Source: an uncultured Prevotella sp.
GTDB taxonomy: Bacteria > Bacteroidota > Bacteroidia > Bacteroidales > Bacteroidaceae
DNA: 10,702 bases
Assembly: GCA_905210845.1 (NCBI GenBank)
Contig: CAJLYG010000100.1
Coordinates: 1-10,702 of the forward strand
Direction: 5' to 3'
Shown: positions 1-7,738 of the stretch, in pieces
How the letters are laid out: every line of letters begins with the position of its first letter
Position numbering within the stretch: the first letter of the stretch is position 1
Made by a program: the position numbers and the translations under genes
Notes under the pieces: generated by a model
Told to the model about the DNA's origin: nothing
The model's database searches: none
Seen by the model: only the letters and a program-made list of their open reading frames with translations

Positions 1-9
1 CGGCACAGC

Positions 10-633
10 TCAGGCATCTTCCGCAAATGTAAGGTCATCATCAATAAACTTTACCATCTCTGCACGTGACAGACGTGGAAGAGGATTTTCCTCAAGAGGA
101 TTCTTTAGAGCCTCAACAGGAGCAATAACAATAGGTCCGAACATATCATATAAAAGATATGAGAGGAATGCACGTGCGCAACGAACCTCCGCTTCATATT
201 TCACTTTGGTATCAGCAGAAAGAGGGCTATTCTCTATAGCATCCAATACCAATGTACAACGACTTACCTTATTGGCATATCCATAAGGCTCATCACGTGT
301 ATAGTAGAGCCATGTAATTTCCGTACTTTCTGGAAAATAGTTCAACTCTGAACACATTTTCTGAGCGCCAAAGGTTCCTGTGAGAATGCCTGTAGTACAA
401 TCATTAAGGAACATGACGCCACGTTCTGACGGAGTAAAGATGCCATCCCACCAATTACCTCGCAACGGATAATAGCATGACATCACTAATGATTCTATAT
501 CTTCTTCCGTTTTTGGAAAGTTTGATGGATTGATCTCAGAATAATCTATGGGGTCAAGATCTGCACAAGATCCCAAGCTCATGATGCATACAGAAGCCAC
601 GAGAACTAAATATTTAAATTTCATGAGTTTCAT
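10..633 (-). CDS. SusD/RagB-family outer-membrane lipoprotein, N-terminal part ending at an in-frame stop
   Basis: Surface glycan-binding lipoprotein that forms the lid of the SusC channel. Seen: a hydrophobic signal segment followed by the lipobox LGSC with Cys23 as lipidation site, then the acidic, Pro-rich start (ADLDPIDY) and the SEINPSNFPKTEEDIE stretch typical of mature SusD N-termini, and an RAFLSYLLYDMFGPI helix as in the TPR-like core. Start is ATG at 633; an in-frame ATG lies at 624. It begins 24 bases after susC ends, so the two are co-transcribed. Odd: family members usually have 450-650 residues, but this frame stops (TGA) after residue 207, with only nine bases of window left. 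Whether the gene is broken or this is an error at a sequence end cannot be decided here. The substrate cannot be told from sequence. Confidence 0.85.
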   Translation of the reverse strand: MKLMKFKYLVLVASVCIMSLGSCADLDPIDYSEINPSNFPKTEEDIESLVMSCYYPLRGNWWDGIFTPSERGVMFLNDCTTGILTGTFGAQKMCSELNYFPESTEITWLYYTRDEPYGYANKVSRCTLVLDAIENSPLSADTKVKYEAEVRCARAFLSYLLYDMFGPIVIAPVEALKNPLEENPLPRLSRAEMVKFIDDDLTFAEDA

Positions 634-657
634 ATTGACTTGTATTTTAAATTATAA

Positions 658-3600
658 TTAGAATGTAATATTAATGCCAATACTATAAGTACGTGCATTT
701 GGATAAGCAGCAGTATAGTAATCTGTCTCAGGATCGAGCCCATTATATGGAGTGATGCAGAATAAATTATTTGCACTCAGAGATAATCGAACTTTTGATA
801 TGATCCCATTGGTATGGGCTAACCATTTTTGTGGAAGGGACCAACCTAATGTAATATTTGCCATACGGATAAACCATGCATTTTGATAATACCAGTCACC
901 GGATGTATAGTTATTATCCCATCCATTAAAAGAACATGGATATTTTGTTGAAGGATTGTCCCATGTCCAGCGATTTTTGATGATACGGAGGGCATTGTAT
1001 CCATATCGTGCAATATCACCGCCGCCAAGACCATACTCCATTTCTGTAGGATCTTCCATCTTACGATCAAACATACCATTAAATTGGAAACTTAAATCAA
1101 AGTCTTTATAATGCAATGTATTAATCATACCTGCCATCCAACCAGGATCCTGAGAACCAATTAGGACACAGTCAGCATCATCAATTTTTCCATCAGGAGA
1201 TCCCGTAAGAATAAAACGGCCATTTTCATCCACGACCGGTTGCCCTTCTGCATCACGCTTATATCCATTAATATCCTTAATAACGATCTCGCCTGGTTTC
1301 AGATTAGGTTGTGCAGCAGGAACCTCCTCTCCAATCTGCAAGATATGGTCAGCCAAGCGAGAGTAAATAGGACGGATAGGATCATCAACTTTCTCATAGA
1401 CCGATGGTTTCCAGTCGGATGTCCGTTCCTTCCATCGATCTTTATATTTCGTGAAAGTAATGTTGGTTGTCCAAGAGAAATCATGCGTTTTAATGTTCGT
1501 TGTGTTCAAGGTAACCTCTATACCCGAACTTTGCGTTTTTCCCATATTAGCCATTACCCGTGAGACATCATGATAATAGTTCAATGGTTTATAGTTAAGC
1601 AAGTCACTTACTATCTTATGATAATACTCAATGGTAGCAAGAATCCTATTATTCAGGAACCCGAAGTCAAAGCCCAAATTCCATTCCGTAGTAGTTTCCC
1701 ATTTTAAATCAGGGTTCTCCAACTTACCTTGGAAAACGCCGATTACCTGGGACTTATCTTCTTTGTTATAGGCTGCAGCGGCATAATAACTGGCAAATGC
1801 GTTAGTTCCAATATCCGAATTACCTGTTTTCCCCCAAGAAGCACGAATCTTTAACATTGACAGCCATTCCATTTGTTTCATCCATTTTTCTTCAGACATA
1901 GTCCATCCTAATGCTACAGATGGGAAATATCCCCATTTATGATTTTTTGCAAATACAGAGGCTCCGTCAGCTCGTAAGGTCGTTGTCAGATAATATCGAT
2001 CTAAAAGAGAATAATTAGCTCGGAAGAAATATGACTCCATCTTGTTCTTGGAAAAGCCAGAGCCAACCGTTTTAGTGCCACTTCCCGCATTCATGTTGTT
2101 ATAAATAAAGCCATCTGTAAGAAAATTGTTATTACCTAAATTTGATGATTCTACATTAAATTGCTCATAAGAAGTTCCTGCAAGCAATGTCATCTTATGG
2201 ATATTTCCAAAAATACGATTATAAGTTGCCGTGGCTTCAAGTAAATATTGATTGTTGTCTGTTGTATAAATATCAGCATTACCCTGCATTGCCTTACCCC
2301 AGAGAGTTGTCTTTGGTTCATAAGTCTTTCGTGAAATATTAGCACGGTCTATGCCTGCATTTACCCTTAAGGTTAAGCCTTTGACAGGATATGCTTCCAA
2401 ATAAAGATTTCCAAGAAGGCGGTCTGTACGCCCTTTATCTATGTTATTCAATAGTGAATAAGGGTTGGGTTGTGTTCCTAACAAAGGATTAATAGGATAC
2501 GTCCCCGTCTCTTGATCATAAGCTTTGATATTAGGTCCCATTTGAACAGCAGAGCGAATGATGCCTGACTTTTCATATTGTGCAGATCCCAGCTGAGTGT
2601 TATCATTATCGATGCGAGTGATGGTCAAGTTCATTCCCGTTTTGAAGATTTTCAAGAAACGTTGATCAAAATTAGACTTCAATGTATAACGGGTCATACT
2701 TGAATTTTTTATGATGCCTTCGTTATCATAATAATTCATAGACACCATATATTGAGTTTCTTTGGATCCACCTTGGATAGAGAGGTTATGTTCTTGCACA
2801 TAGCCGTCACGAGTGATCAAGCCCACCCAATCTGTTCCTTCTCCAGCATTCGCTATCTCTGCATCTGTATAAGGACGCGTATAGGACTGCCCACTCTTCG
2901 GCGAATCAAGAGCCTCTTCCAGTGTTTTTGTGCCCCATGGCGCTACTTGATTTTCCCATATCCAGTATTCCCAAGTTGACTTATTCTTTTCTTCCATCCA
3001 CTCCTTTAGGGATAAAACATCATATTCATCACTATATTTCTGGTAAGAATAATTATAAGAATAATTAACTGTAGCCCGGCCTTCTTTCCCACGCTTAGTC
3101 GTAATAATTACAACTCCATTAGCAGCACGCGCACCATAAATTGCTGTAGCTGAGGCATCCTTTAGTACTTCTATACTTTCTATATCATTCGGGTTTAAGA
3201 AGTTAAGAACTCCCTGTGTTCCCGGGTCCATTCGCTGGTTACTACCTTTTTCTTGATCCAATTTGGCGATAGGAAAACCATCTACGATATACAATGGATC
3301 GTTTGCTGCATTGACAGAACCTGCACCTCGAATCAATATATCAAGACCTCCGCCAGGTTGTGCTGAATTTTGACGGACATAAAGTCCTGCTGCTTTTCCT
3401 GCCAGTGCATGTGCAGCAGAAGCCACACCTGCAAGAGCAATATCATCACCCTTTACACTTGAGATTGCGCCTGTTAAATCGCGTTTCTTCATGGTACCAT
3501 ATCCGACAACAACAACTTCGTCAAGAGCCTTATTGTCTTCAGAAAGTTGAACTTCAACATTGGGAAGAGCTTTTACTTGCTTAGTTACAAAGCCAATATA

Positions 3601-4104
3601 AGACACAGTTAGTGTACTTCCTGGCTGAACAGATAGACTAAAGCGTCCGTCTATGTCAGTCACTGTGCCATTCTTAGTACCACTTTCATATACGCCAGCC
3701 CCAATAATAGGCTCACCATTAGGATCACGAACGACTCCTGAGACCTTTTTCGTAGCATTTTGCTGGATTATTCGAACTTCCTTTTTCTGAGCCTTATCTG
3801 AAATAATAATTGTTGTTGGAGGAATAATAGAATACTCCAATTGGCGTCCAGAAAGGGCTTCATCCAAAACATTCTGTATAGAAGCCTTAGACTTTTTTAT
3901 CGTAATATCTTTCCTGTTATCAATAAAGACATTACGGTAAGAGATACGATAATTTGTTTGTTTTTCAATAATACCAAAGACTTGCTTCAGTGTCGCATTA
4001 CGTACATTAATGTTTACTATCTGAGTTTGGCTAAATGAAACCAAATTGCAGAAAGATAATAATAACATTAAAATAATGTACCTGGCTTTCATGTGTACAT
4101 TCAT
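658..4104 (-). CDS. SusC/RagA-family TonB-dependent outer-membrane transporter with STN signalling domain
   Basis: Active importer of oligosaccharides or similar nutrients across the outer membrane, powered by TonB and paired with SusD. Domains in order over 1148 residues: signal peptide about 1-26; STN domain about 29-103, the periplasmic part that contacts a FecR anti-sigma factor; carboxypeptidase-regulatory-like beta-sandwich about 121-190 (VSGVVRDPNGEPIIGAGV); the SusC signature DEVVVVGYGT at 195-204, followed by KKRDLTGAIS; plug about 205-335 (VLKDASATAIYGARAANGV); then the 22-strand barrel, ending in Phe (GINITF) as the BAM complex prefers. Length is normal for the family. Start at 4104 gives MNVHMK; an ATG at 4092 would also leave a good signal peptide, and neither has a strong Shine-Dalgarno sequence. 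The STN domain and the sigma/FecR pair upstream suggest expression is induced by its own substrate. Confidence 0.95.
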   Translation of the reverse strand: MNVHMKARYIILMLLLSFCNLVSFSQTQIVNINVRNATLKQVFGIIEKQTNYRISYRNVFIDNRKDITIKKSKASIQNVLDEALSGRQLEYSIIPPTTIIISDKAQKKEVRIIQQNATKKVSGVVRDPNGEPIIGAGVYESGTKNGTVTDIDGRFSLSVQPGSTLTVSYIGFVTKQVKALPNVEVQLSEDNKALDEVVVVGYGTMKKRDLTGAISSVKGDDIALAGVASAAHALAGKAAGLYVRQNSAQPGGGLDILIRGAGSVNAANDPLYIVDGFPIAKLDQEKGSNQRMDPGTQGVLNFLNPNDIESIEVLKDASATAIYGARAANGVVIITTKRGKEGRATVNYSYNYSYQKYSDEYDVLSLKEWMEEKNKSTWEYWIWENQVAPWGTKTLEEALDSPKSGQSYTRPYTDAEIANAGEGTDWVGLITRDGYVQEHNLSIQGGSKETQYMVSMNYYDNEGIIKNSSMTRYTLKSNFDQRFLKIFKTGMNLTITRIDNDNTQLGSAQYEKSGIIRSAVQMGPNIKAYDQETGTYPINPLLGTQPNPYSLLNNIDKGRTDRLLGNLYLEAYPVKGLTLRVNAGIDRANISRKTYEPKTTLWGKAMQGNADIYTTDNNQYLLEATATYNRIFGNIHKMTLLAGTSYEQFNVESSNLGNNNFLTDGFIYNNMNAGSGTKTVGSGFSKNKMESYFFRANYSLLDRYYLTTTLRADGASVFAKNHKWGYFPSVALGWTMSEEKWMKQMEWLSMLKIRASWGKTGNSDIGTNAFASYYAAAAYNKEDKSQVIGVFQGKLENPDLKWETTTEWNLGFDFGFLNNRILATIEYYHKIVSDLLNYKPLNYYHDVSRVMANMGKTQSSGIEVTLNTTNIKTHDFSWTTNITFTKYKDRWKERTSDWKPSVYEKVDDPIRPIYSRLADHILQIGEEVPAAQPNLKPGEIVIKDINGYKRDAEGQPVVDENGRFILTGSPDGKIDDADCVLIGSQDPGWMAGMINTLHYKDFDLSFQFNGMFDRKMEDPTEMEYGLGGGDIARYGYNALRIIKNRWTWDNPSTKYPCSFNGWDNNYTSGDWYYQNAWFIRMANITLGWSLPQKWLAHTNGIISKVRLSLSANNLFCITPYNGLDPETDYYTAAYPNARTYSIGINITF

Positions 4105-4312
4105 GTCTAATAATATTTAAGTTAAACGAATATATGCCTTTCAAATGATATGTTATTATAGATTATCAAATCATTAATACATGTTTGCAGGCTTATGAAA
4201 GGTGTGACAGCAGAATTTCTCGTTTATAACTTTCCGTAGAAGTATTTTATATAAAATATACTGTTTTTTTATCTTCATTAACAATAACAAACAAATCGCA
4301 TGACTCTTATCA
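4105..4312 (-). promoter_or_regulatory. fecR-susC intergenic leader with possible promoter and palindrome
   Basis: A 208-base AT-rich gap, long for genes of one operon, so susC may have its own sigma-dependent promoter here. On the minus strand, TTTG (4170-4167) is followed after 16 bases by TATCATTTG (4150-4142), which resembles the Bacteroidetes TAnnTTTG element but has one extra base. A perfect 16-base palindrome, TATTTTATATAAAATA, lies at 4243-4258; on the plus strand it is followed by CTG and seven or more T, so it could be a weak terminator or an operator. The ECF factor's own recognition site is not known, so none of this is firm. Confidence 0.3.
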
Positions 4313-5293
4313 TCATTTTTCGATATAGACTCGATTACCATACATCTCTGATTTCAGATGATATAGGCGCTCAAGGATTTCAAGATCGACATTTATATCT
4401 GCACTTGACATGGTGCCTGTGTAGAGATCATTTAGGCTTACATTCCCTTTTATGATGATTTTTACATCGTAAGTTTCCTCTAATTTGGCAATAACAAAAC
4501 TCAGAGGAGCATTTCTAAACACTATCTCTTTCCTTCTCCAAGCTGTCATATCCTTTAAGCCCTGTTGAATTTGCTCAACGGAAATACTACCAGTTATTTT
4601 ATTAAGTACCGCCTTTTGATTAGGGAACAATACTACATTTTCTCCAGTTGGAAGTGCCGTAAACAAGACCTTACCTTCAGATAATGCCAGTATTGCCGTC
4701 CCATCGTGATCTCTTGCGCATAGATTAAATTTTGTCCCTAAAACTTTTACGTTTAATTTATCGGCATCTATCTGAAAGGGATGTTTTGGATCCTTTGCTA
4801 CTTCAAAATATCCTTCCCCATTGAAAACGATCTGACGCTGTGCCCTGTTAAAAGTCCTTGAGTTTTATTTTAAGGTTGATATCTCATTTAATGCTACTTT
4901 CGTTCCATCCGGCAATGTAATAGTAGCGCGTTCACCCTTACCTGTTGACATCGTGACCACCTCTGATGACAAGACTCTATTCTGACGATAAAAATAGACA
5001 GAAAATATCAACAATATGGGGAGCAACATTACTGCGACAAGTTGAAGCCACTTCCAAGAATGATAAAGAATGGCCTCTTTGTATGATGGCAGTATCTGAC
5101 CTGAAATCCGATTCCAGATAGAATGAAGTTCAGAGAAATCTACATTAGAAGTATCTATCTTATCATTCATCCAGCGCGATTCCATGCGTTTAGCAATGGC
5201 ATCATCAGACTCAGAATTCAACTGCGCAAGAAAATCATCCATTTCCTGAGATGTCAGACTCCCATTAAGATATCTATCTTCTAATTCTTTCAT
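4313..5293 (-). pseudogene. FecR-family anti-sigma factor interrupted by an in-frame TAA
   Basis: Inner-membrane anti-sigma factor linking the SusC STN domain to the ECF sigma factor. With ATG at 5293 (preceded by GGAAGG) the protein would have 326 coding residues, normal for the family; a GTG start at 5323 is less likely. Seen: cytoplasmic N-terminus (MKELEDRYLNGSLTSQE), one membrane helix about 82-102, then the periplasmic FecR domain with TITLPDGTKVALN. Codon 143 is TAA (4867-4865). After it the same frame stays open to 4313 and continues the family pattern: GEGYFEVAKDPKHPF, LGTKFN, then the C-terminal DUF4974/STN-binding domain ending YGNRVYIEK. One base change in a Lys, Tyr, Gln or Glu codon would explain the stop; no frameshift is involved. 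If real, the 142-residue product keeps the sigma-binding and membrane parts but loses the sensing domain. It could also be a sequencing error. Confidence 0.88.
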
Positions 5294-5353
5294 TCTTTCA
5301 ACCTTCCTAAATAAAATAGACACGATTTATAGTATGATATAACTATATTCCAT

Positions 5354-5923
5354 TCAAGTATTAACAAATAATAAGAATTCAAGCAAAATATAATAAACTC
5401 CCAGTGCTTGCCTTAATTGTTTTAAGCCCAAATACAATTGATGCCGAACGGTTTGCTCTGTTATATTCAATTGCCTTGCCACTTCTTCAACATTAAGTGC
5501 CTCAAATTTGATAAGTCGTACTACCTTTTGCTGGGTAATTGGCAACTGACTAATAGCAAGATTCAGTCTTTTTACGAATTCATCATATTCTATCGCACTG
5601 TCTGCAGCCTCAGTAGGAACACCCGCAAGGTAATCAAGATAATTTCGGAATTGAGGGGAATTGACTGTTGCTCGATAGGCATTTATCAGATAATGCCTTA
5701 ATCTAATAAATAAAATACTGCGAAGACTTTCCTTTTGACGAATGCTTTTCCTGTTCATCCATAGCCATATAAACACATCTTCTACCAATTCCTGGGTTGC
5801 TTCCCTTGATTTTGAGTAATGCAAACCGAATGCGTAGAGTCTCGCAGAATAAAGATCATAAATCTTTTCCAGCGCATGTGTTGATCCCATTTTCAATTCT
5901 ATTATCAGTTGTGCTTCATTCAT
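5354..5923 (-). CDS. ECF (sigma-70 family) RNA polymerase sigma factor, FecI-like
   Basis: Redirects RNA polymerase to the promoters of the transport locus, under control of the FecR protein encoded next. 189 residues from ATG 5923; the frame is open upstream to 6196, but that part (Cys- and Tyr-rich, no family resemblance) lies above the predicted promoter, so the shorter start is chosen. Region 2 about residues 10-80 (ALEKIYDLYSARLYAFGLHY, then ATQELVEDVFIWLW, the usual DIVQEVFxxLW position). Region 4 about 125-175: ISQLPITQQKVVRLIKFEALN, then helix-turn-helix VEEVARQLNITEQTVRHQL at 145-163. The tail YYILLEFLLFVNT is unusually hydrophobic. The fecR ATG lies 60 bases downstream. First gene of the sigma-fecR-susC-susD series. 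Confidence 0.92.
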   Translation of the reverse strand: MNEAQLIIELKMGSTHALEKIYDLYSARLYAFGLHYSKSREATQELVEDVFIWLWMNRKSIRQKESLRSILFIRLRHYLINAYRATVNSPQFRNYLDYLAGVPTEAADSAIEYDEFVKRLNLAISQLPITQQKVVRLIKFEALNVEEVARQLNITEQTVRHQLYLGLKQLRQALGVYYILLEFLLFVNT

Positions 5924-5966
5924 CACATCAAATAAATTTAGAGAATGCTTCTCTATGAAGGCACTG

Positions 5967-5998
5967 CAAAATTGGATTTTTTTTCTTAAATATCCAAA
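5967..5998 (-). promoter_or_regulatory. Bacteroidetes-type promoter of the ECF sigma gene
   Basis: On the minus strand, TTTG (5998-5995) and CAATTTTG (5974-5967) are separated by 20 bases. This fits the Bacteroidetes primary-sigma pattern TTTG-N19-21-TAnnTTTG with one mismatch in the -7 element. It would start transcription near 5960, leaving a leader of about 40 bases before ATG 5923. The 280 bases between ftsZ and the sigma gene show no other convincing element. Confidence 0.5.
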
Positions 5999-6203
5999 TT
6001 TTACAGATAATATTTTCACAGGATAACAATGAAGACTTTGAGAAAAATAGTTTGCAGCTCCGCTCACAAGATGCTTTTGCTCTTTGCAGTATGTTATTAT
6101 CCATGTGCTGTATGGAGAGACGAGAAGCACTCTTCCGCCGACAGCGTGGCAGTAGAGAAGAATGACGATATTACCATAACGTTGAATTGCATACAATCAG
6201 CGT

Positions 6204-7634
6204 CTATTCATCATCAGACATGAGATGTTCTAAATTTTTGGTCAACTTTTCTTTCAGCCGATTGATGAACCTTTCGAAAGAACTTGGCCAGGGAGACGAA
6301 TGAACATGAGGCTCACCTTTAGGTAGGAAAGCATCGACCGCTACGGCTTCTCCTGGCATTATTTCTTGATGATCCTTATGAACAGTTTCCACAGCAGGCT
6401 CTTCCGTTGAGTCATCGACCGGGTTGTCTTCCGGATCTATTGTTAAGGTCTTCTCCTGTGTTCTGCCAGTAGAATCTTTCTGGCGTGTATCTTTACCTTC
6501 TTCTTTCTGAGAAGCAGTCGGTGTTCCATGCTCATGGCGACTGTCTTCTTGACCACTGACCCCACCCATCGGCTCGCGATAGAGCTCTGCAATTATCTTG
6601 TCATATTTGCTGTCATCATCGGATGAAGTCACTTCATCAGGCAAGAACTTATTATCGAGTCCTGTGGCAAGAATAACAATTTTCGCATCTTCCCCAAGCG
6701 TGTTGTCGTCATTAGTGCCCCAAATGACATCAATGTTTGGGTTGAGCTCATACATGAATGCATCGATCTCACGCATTTCATTGACGAACAAAGGAGCTTC
6801 ATTACTGGTATAGATATTAAAAAGGATATTCTTTGCCTGAGTAATATCACTGCCATAAAGCAAGGGCGATTCCAACGCGTTGATAATTGCTTTCTCAACA
6901 CGCCTTTCTCCACGGGCACGTCCTATCGCCATAATTGCCCCGCCACCTCCGCGCATTGTTGACTCCACGTCACGGAAGTCAAGGTTTATGTGCCCTTCAA
7001 GGGTCACAAGCTCAGAAATGCCTTTCGCGGCGTTGCTAAGTATTTGGTCGGCAGCCTTGAGTGCATCCTTGACGGAAATGTGCGAGTCTGCATAGATGTC
7101 GCAAATGCTCTCGTTGTTGATAATCAGCAATGAGTCGACGTTCTTCCGCATCTCCTCCACACCTTTCAGAGCCTTGATGATCTTACGCTTCTTTTCGAAA
7201 AAGAACGGTATGGTGACAATGCCGATCGTAAGGATTCCCATGCTGCGGGCAATGGAAGCGATGACAGGTGCCGCGCCGGTACCAGTTCCTCCGCCCATCC
7301 CTGCTGTGATGAAGCACATCTTGGTATTGTCTTCGAAAAGCTTTTTGATCGTATCCTTCGATTTCAGAGCCTCCCTTTTACCAAGTTCGGGATTGGCGCC
7401 TGCACCCAGTCCACTGTCACCAAGCATAATTTTCGTAGGGACGGGAGAGTTGGCAAGTGCCTTGCTATCAGTATTGCATACCGCGAATGTAACATTAGCG
7501 ACATGTTCCTCATACATATTCTTAACCGCATTACAACCACCGCCACCAACACCAACGACCTTGATGATTTCATTTGATGTATCCTCAACAGGACCAAAGT
7601 CCAATACATTTGCTTTGTTATCTTCTTCCATCAT
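6204..7634 (-). CDS. ftsZ: Cell division protein FtsZ
   Basis: Tubulin-like GTPase that polymerises into the division ring at mid-cell. Seen in the 476 residues: nucleotide-binding GVGGGGCNAV at 28-37; tubulin signature GGGTGTG at 114-120; T7 synergy loop NLDFRDV at 217-223 with the acidic residues needed for GTP hydrolysis; GTPase and C-terminal subdomains complete to about 330. Residues about 335-450 are a long charged linker rich in Glu, Asp, Lys and Ser, as usual. The end is SSFERFINRLKEKL plus an acidic tail, probably an amphipathic helix; I do not see the DIPxFLR-type tail peptide of proteobacterial FtsZ. Start ATG 7634; a second ATG follows directly at 7631. ftsQ and ftsA are not upstream: a divergent gene sits there instead. 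Confidence 0.97.
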   Translation of the reverse strand: MMEEDNKANVLDFGPVEDTSNEIIKVVGVGGGGCNAVKNMYEEHVANVTFAVCNTDSKALANSPVPTKIMLGDSGLGAGANPELGKREALKSKDTIKKLFEDNTKMCFITAGMGGGTGTGAAPVIASIARSMGILTIGIVTIPFFFEKKRKIIKALKGVEEMRKNVDSLLIINNESICDIYADSHISVKDALKAADQILSNAAKGISELVTLEGHINLDFRDVESTMRGGGGAIMAIGRARGERRVEKAIINALESPLLYGSDITQAKNILFNIYTSNEAPLFVNEMREIDAFMYELNPNIDVIWGTNDDNTLGEDAKIVILATGLDNKFLPDEVTSSDDDSKYDKIIAELYREPMGGVSGQEDSRHEHGTPTASQKEEGKDTRQKDSTGRTQEKTLTIDPEDNPVDDSTEEPAVETVHKDHQEIMPGEAVAVDAFLPKGEPHVHSSPWPSSFERFINRLKEKLTKNLEHLMSDDE

Positions 7635-7655
7635 TGCTCTCTTTTACTTTGGTTG

Positions 7656-7663
7656 CAAAGATA
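7656..7663 (-). promoter_or_regulatory. -7 element of the ftsZ promoter (TATCTTTG)
   Basis: A perfect TAnnTTTG match on the minus strand, 22 bases before the ftsZ ATG, giving a leader of roughly 16 bases. No good TTTG is present 19-21 bases further upstream; that side holds only an AT-rich stretch. GAGAG a few bases before the ATG may aid ribosome binding. Confidence 0.6.
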
Positions 7664-7693
7664 ATGCATTCCCTTGATAAATTTACATGTGAC

Positions 7694-7725
7694 ATTGCCT
7701 GCAAGGCTTGCGGCAATATTTTTTT
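7694..7725 (+). terminator. Intrinsic-terminator-like hairpin between the divergent genes
   Basis: On the plus strand ATTGCC (7694-7699) pairs with GGCAAT (7712-7717), and GCAA (7701-7704) with TTGC (7708-7711). Together they make a ten-pair stem with one bulged T and a GGC loop, followed by A and seven T (7719-7725). This is a textbook Rho-independent terminator, but it lies upstream of the plus-strand gene, not after one. It could stop antisense transcripts coming from the ftsZ side or act as a leader attenuator. Confidence 0.6.
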
Positions 7726-7738
7726 ATGATAAGTCCAA

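Noticed and set aside
4313..4666. Separate 117-residue gene starting at TTG
   Set aside because: It is the tail of the interrupted fecR in the same frame; sense codons continue upstream to the TAA at 4865.
4865..4867. TAA reassigned as a sense codon or read through
   Set aside because: susC ends normally at TAA and other genes here end at TAG or TGA, so a changed code is unlikely; no readthrough context is visible.
5924..6196. Upstream extension of the sigma factor frame (91 more codons)
   Set aside because: It has no sigma-factor resemblance and contains the predicted promoter, so it is probably untranslated.
6029..6223. Plus-strand 64-codon frame with a signal-peptide-like start and AGGA before the ATG
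   Set aside because: It lies over the sigma gene's upstream region, runs into the ftsZ 3' end, matches no family I know, and short frames of this kind are common by chance. A small exported peptide cannot be fully excluded.
7096..7677. Plus-strand 193-codon frame opposite ftsZ
   Set aside because: It is a shadow of ftsZ: Pro-, Ser- and Thr-rich composition reflects the reverse complement of Gly-rich codons.
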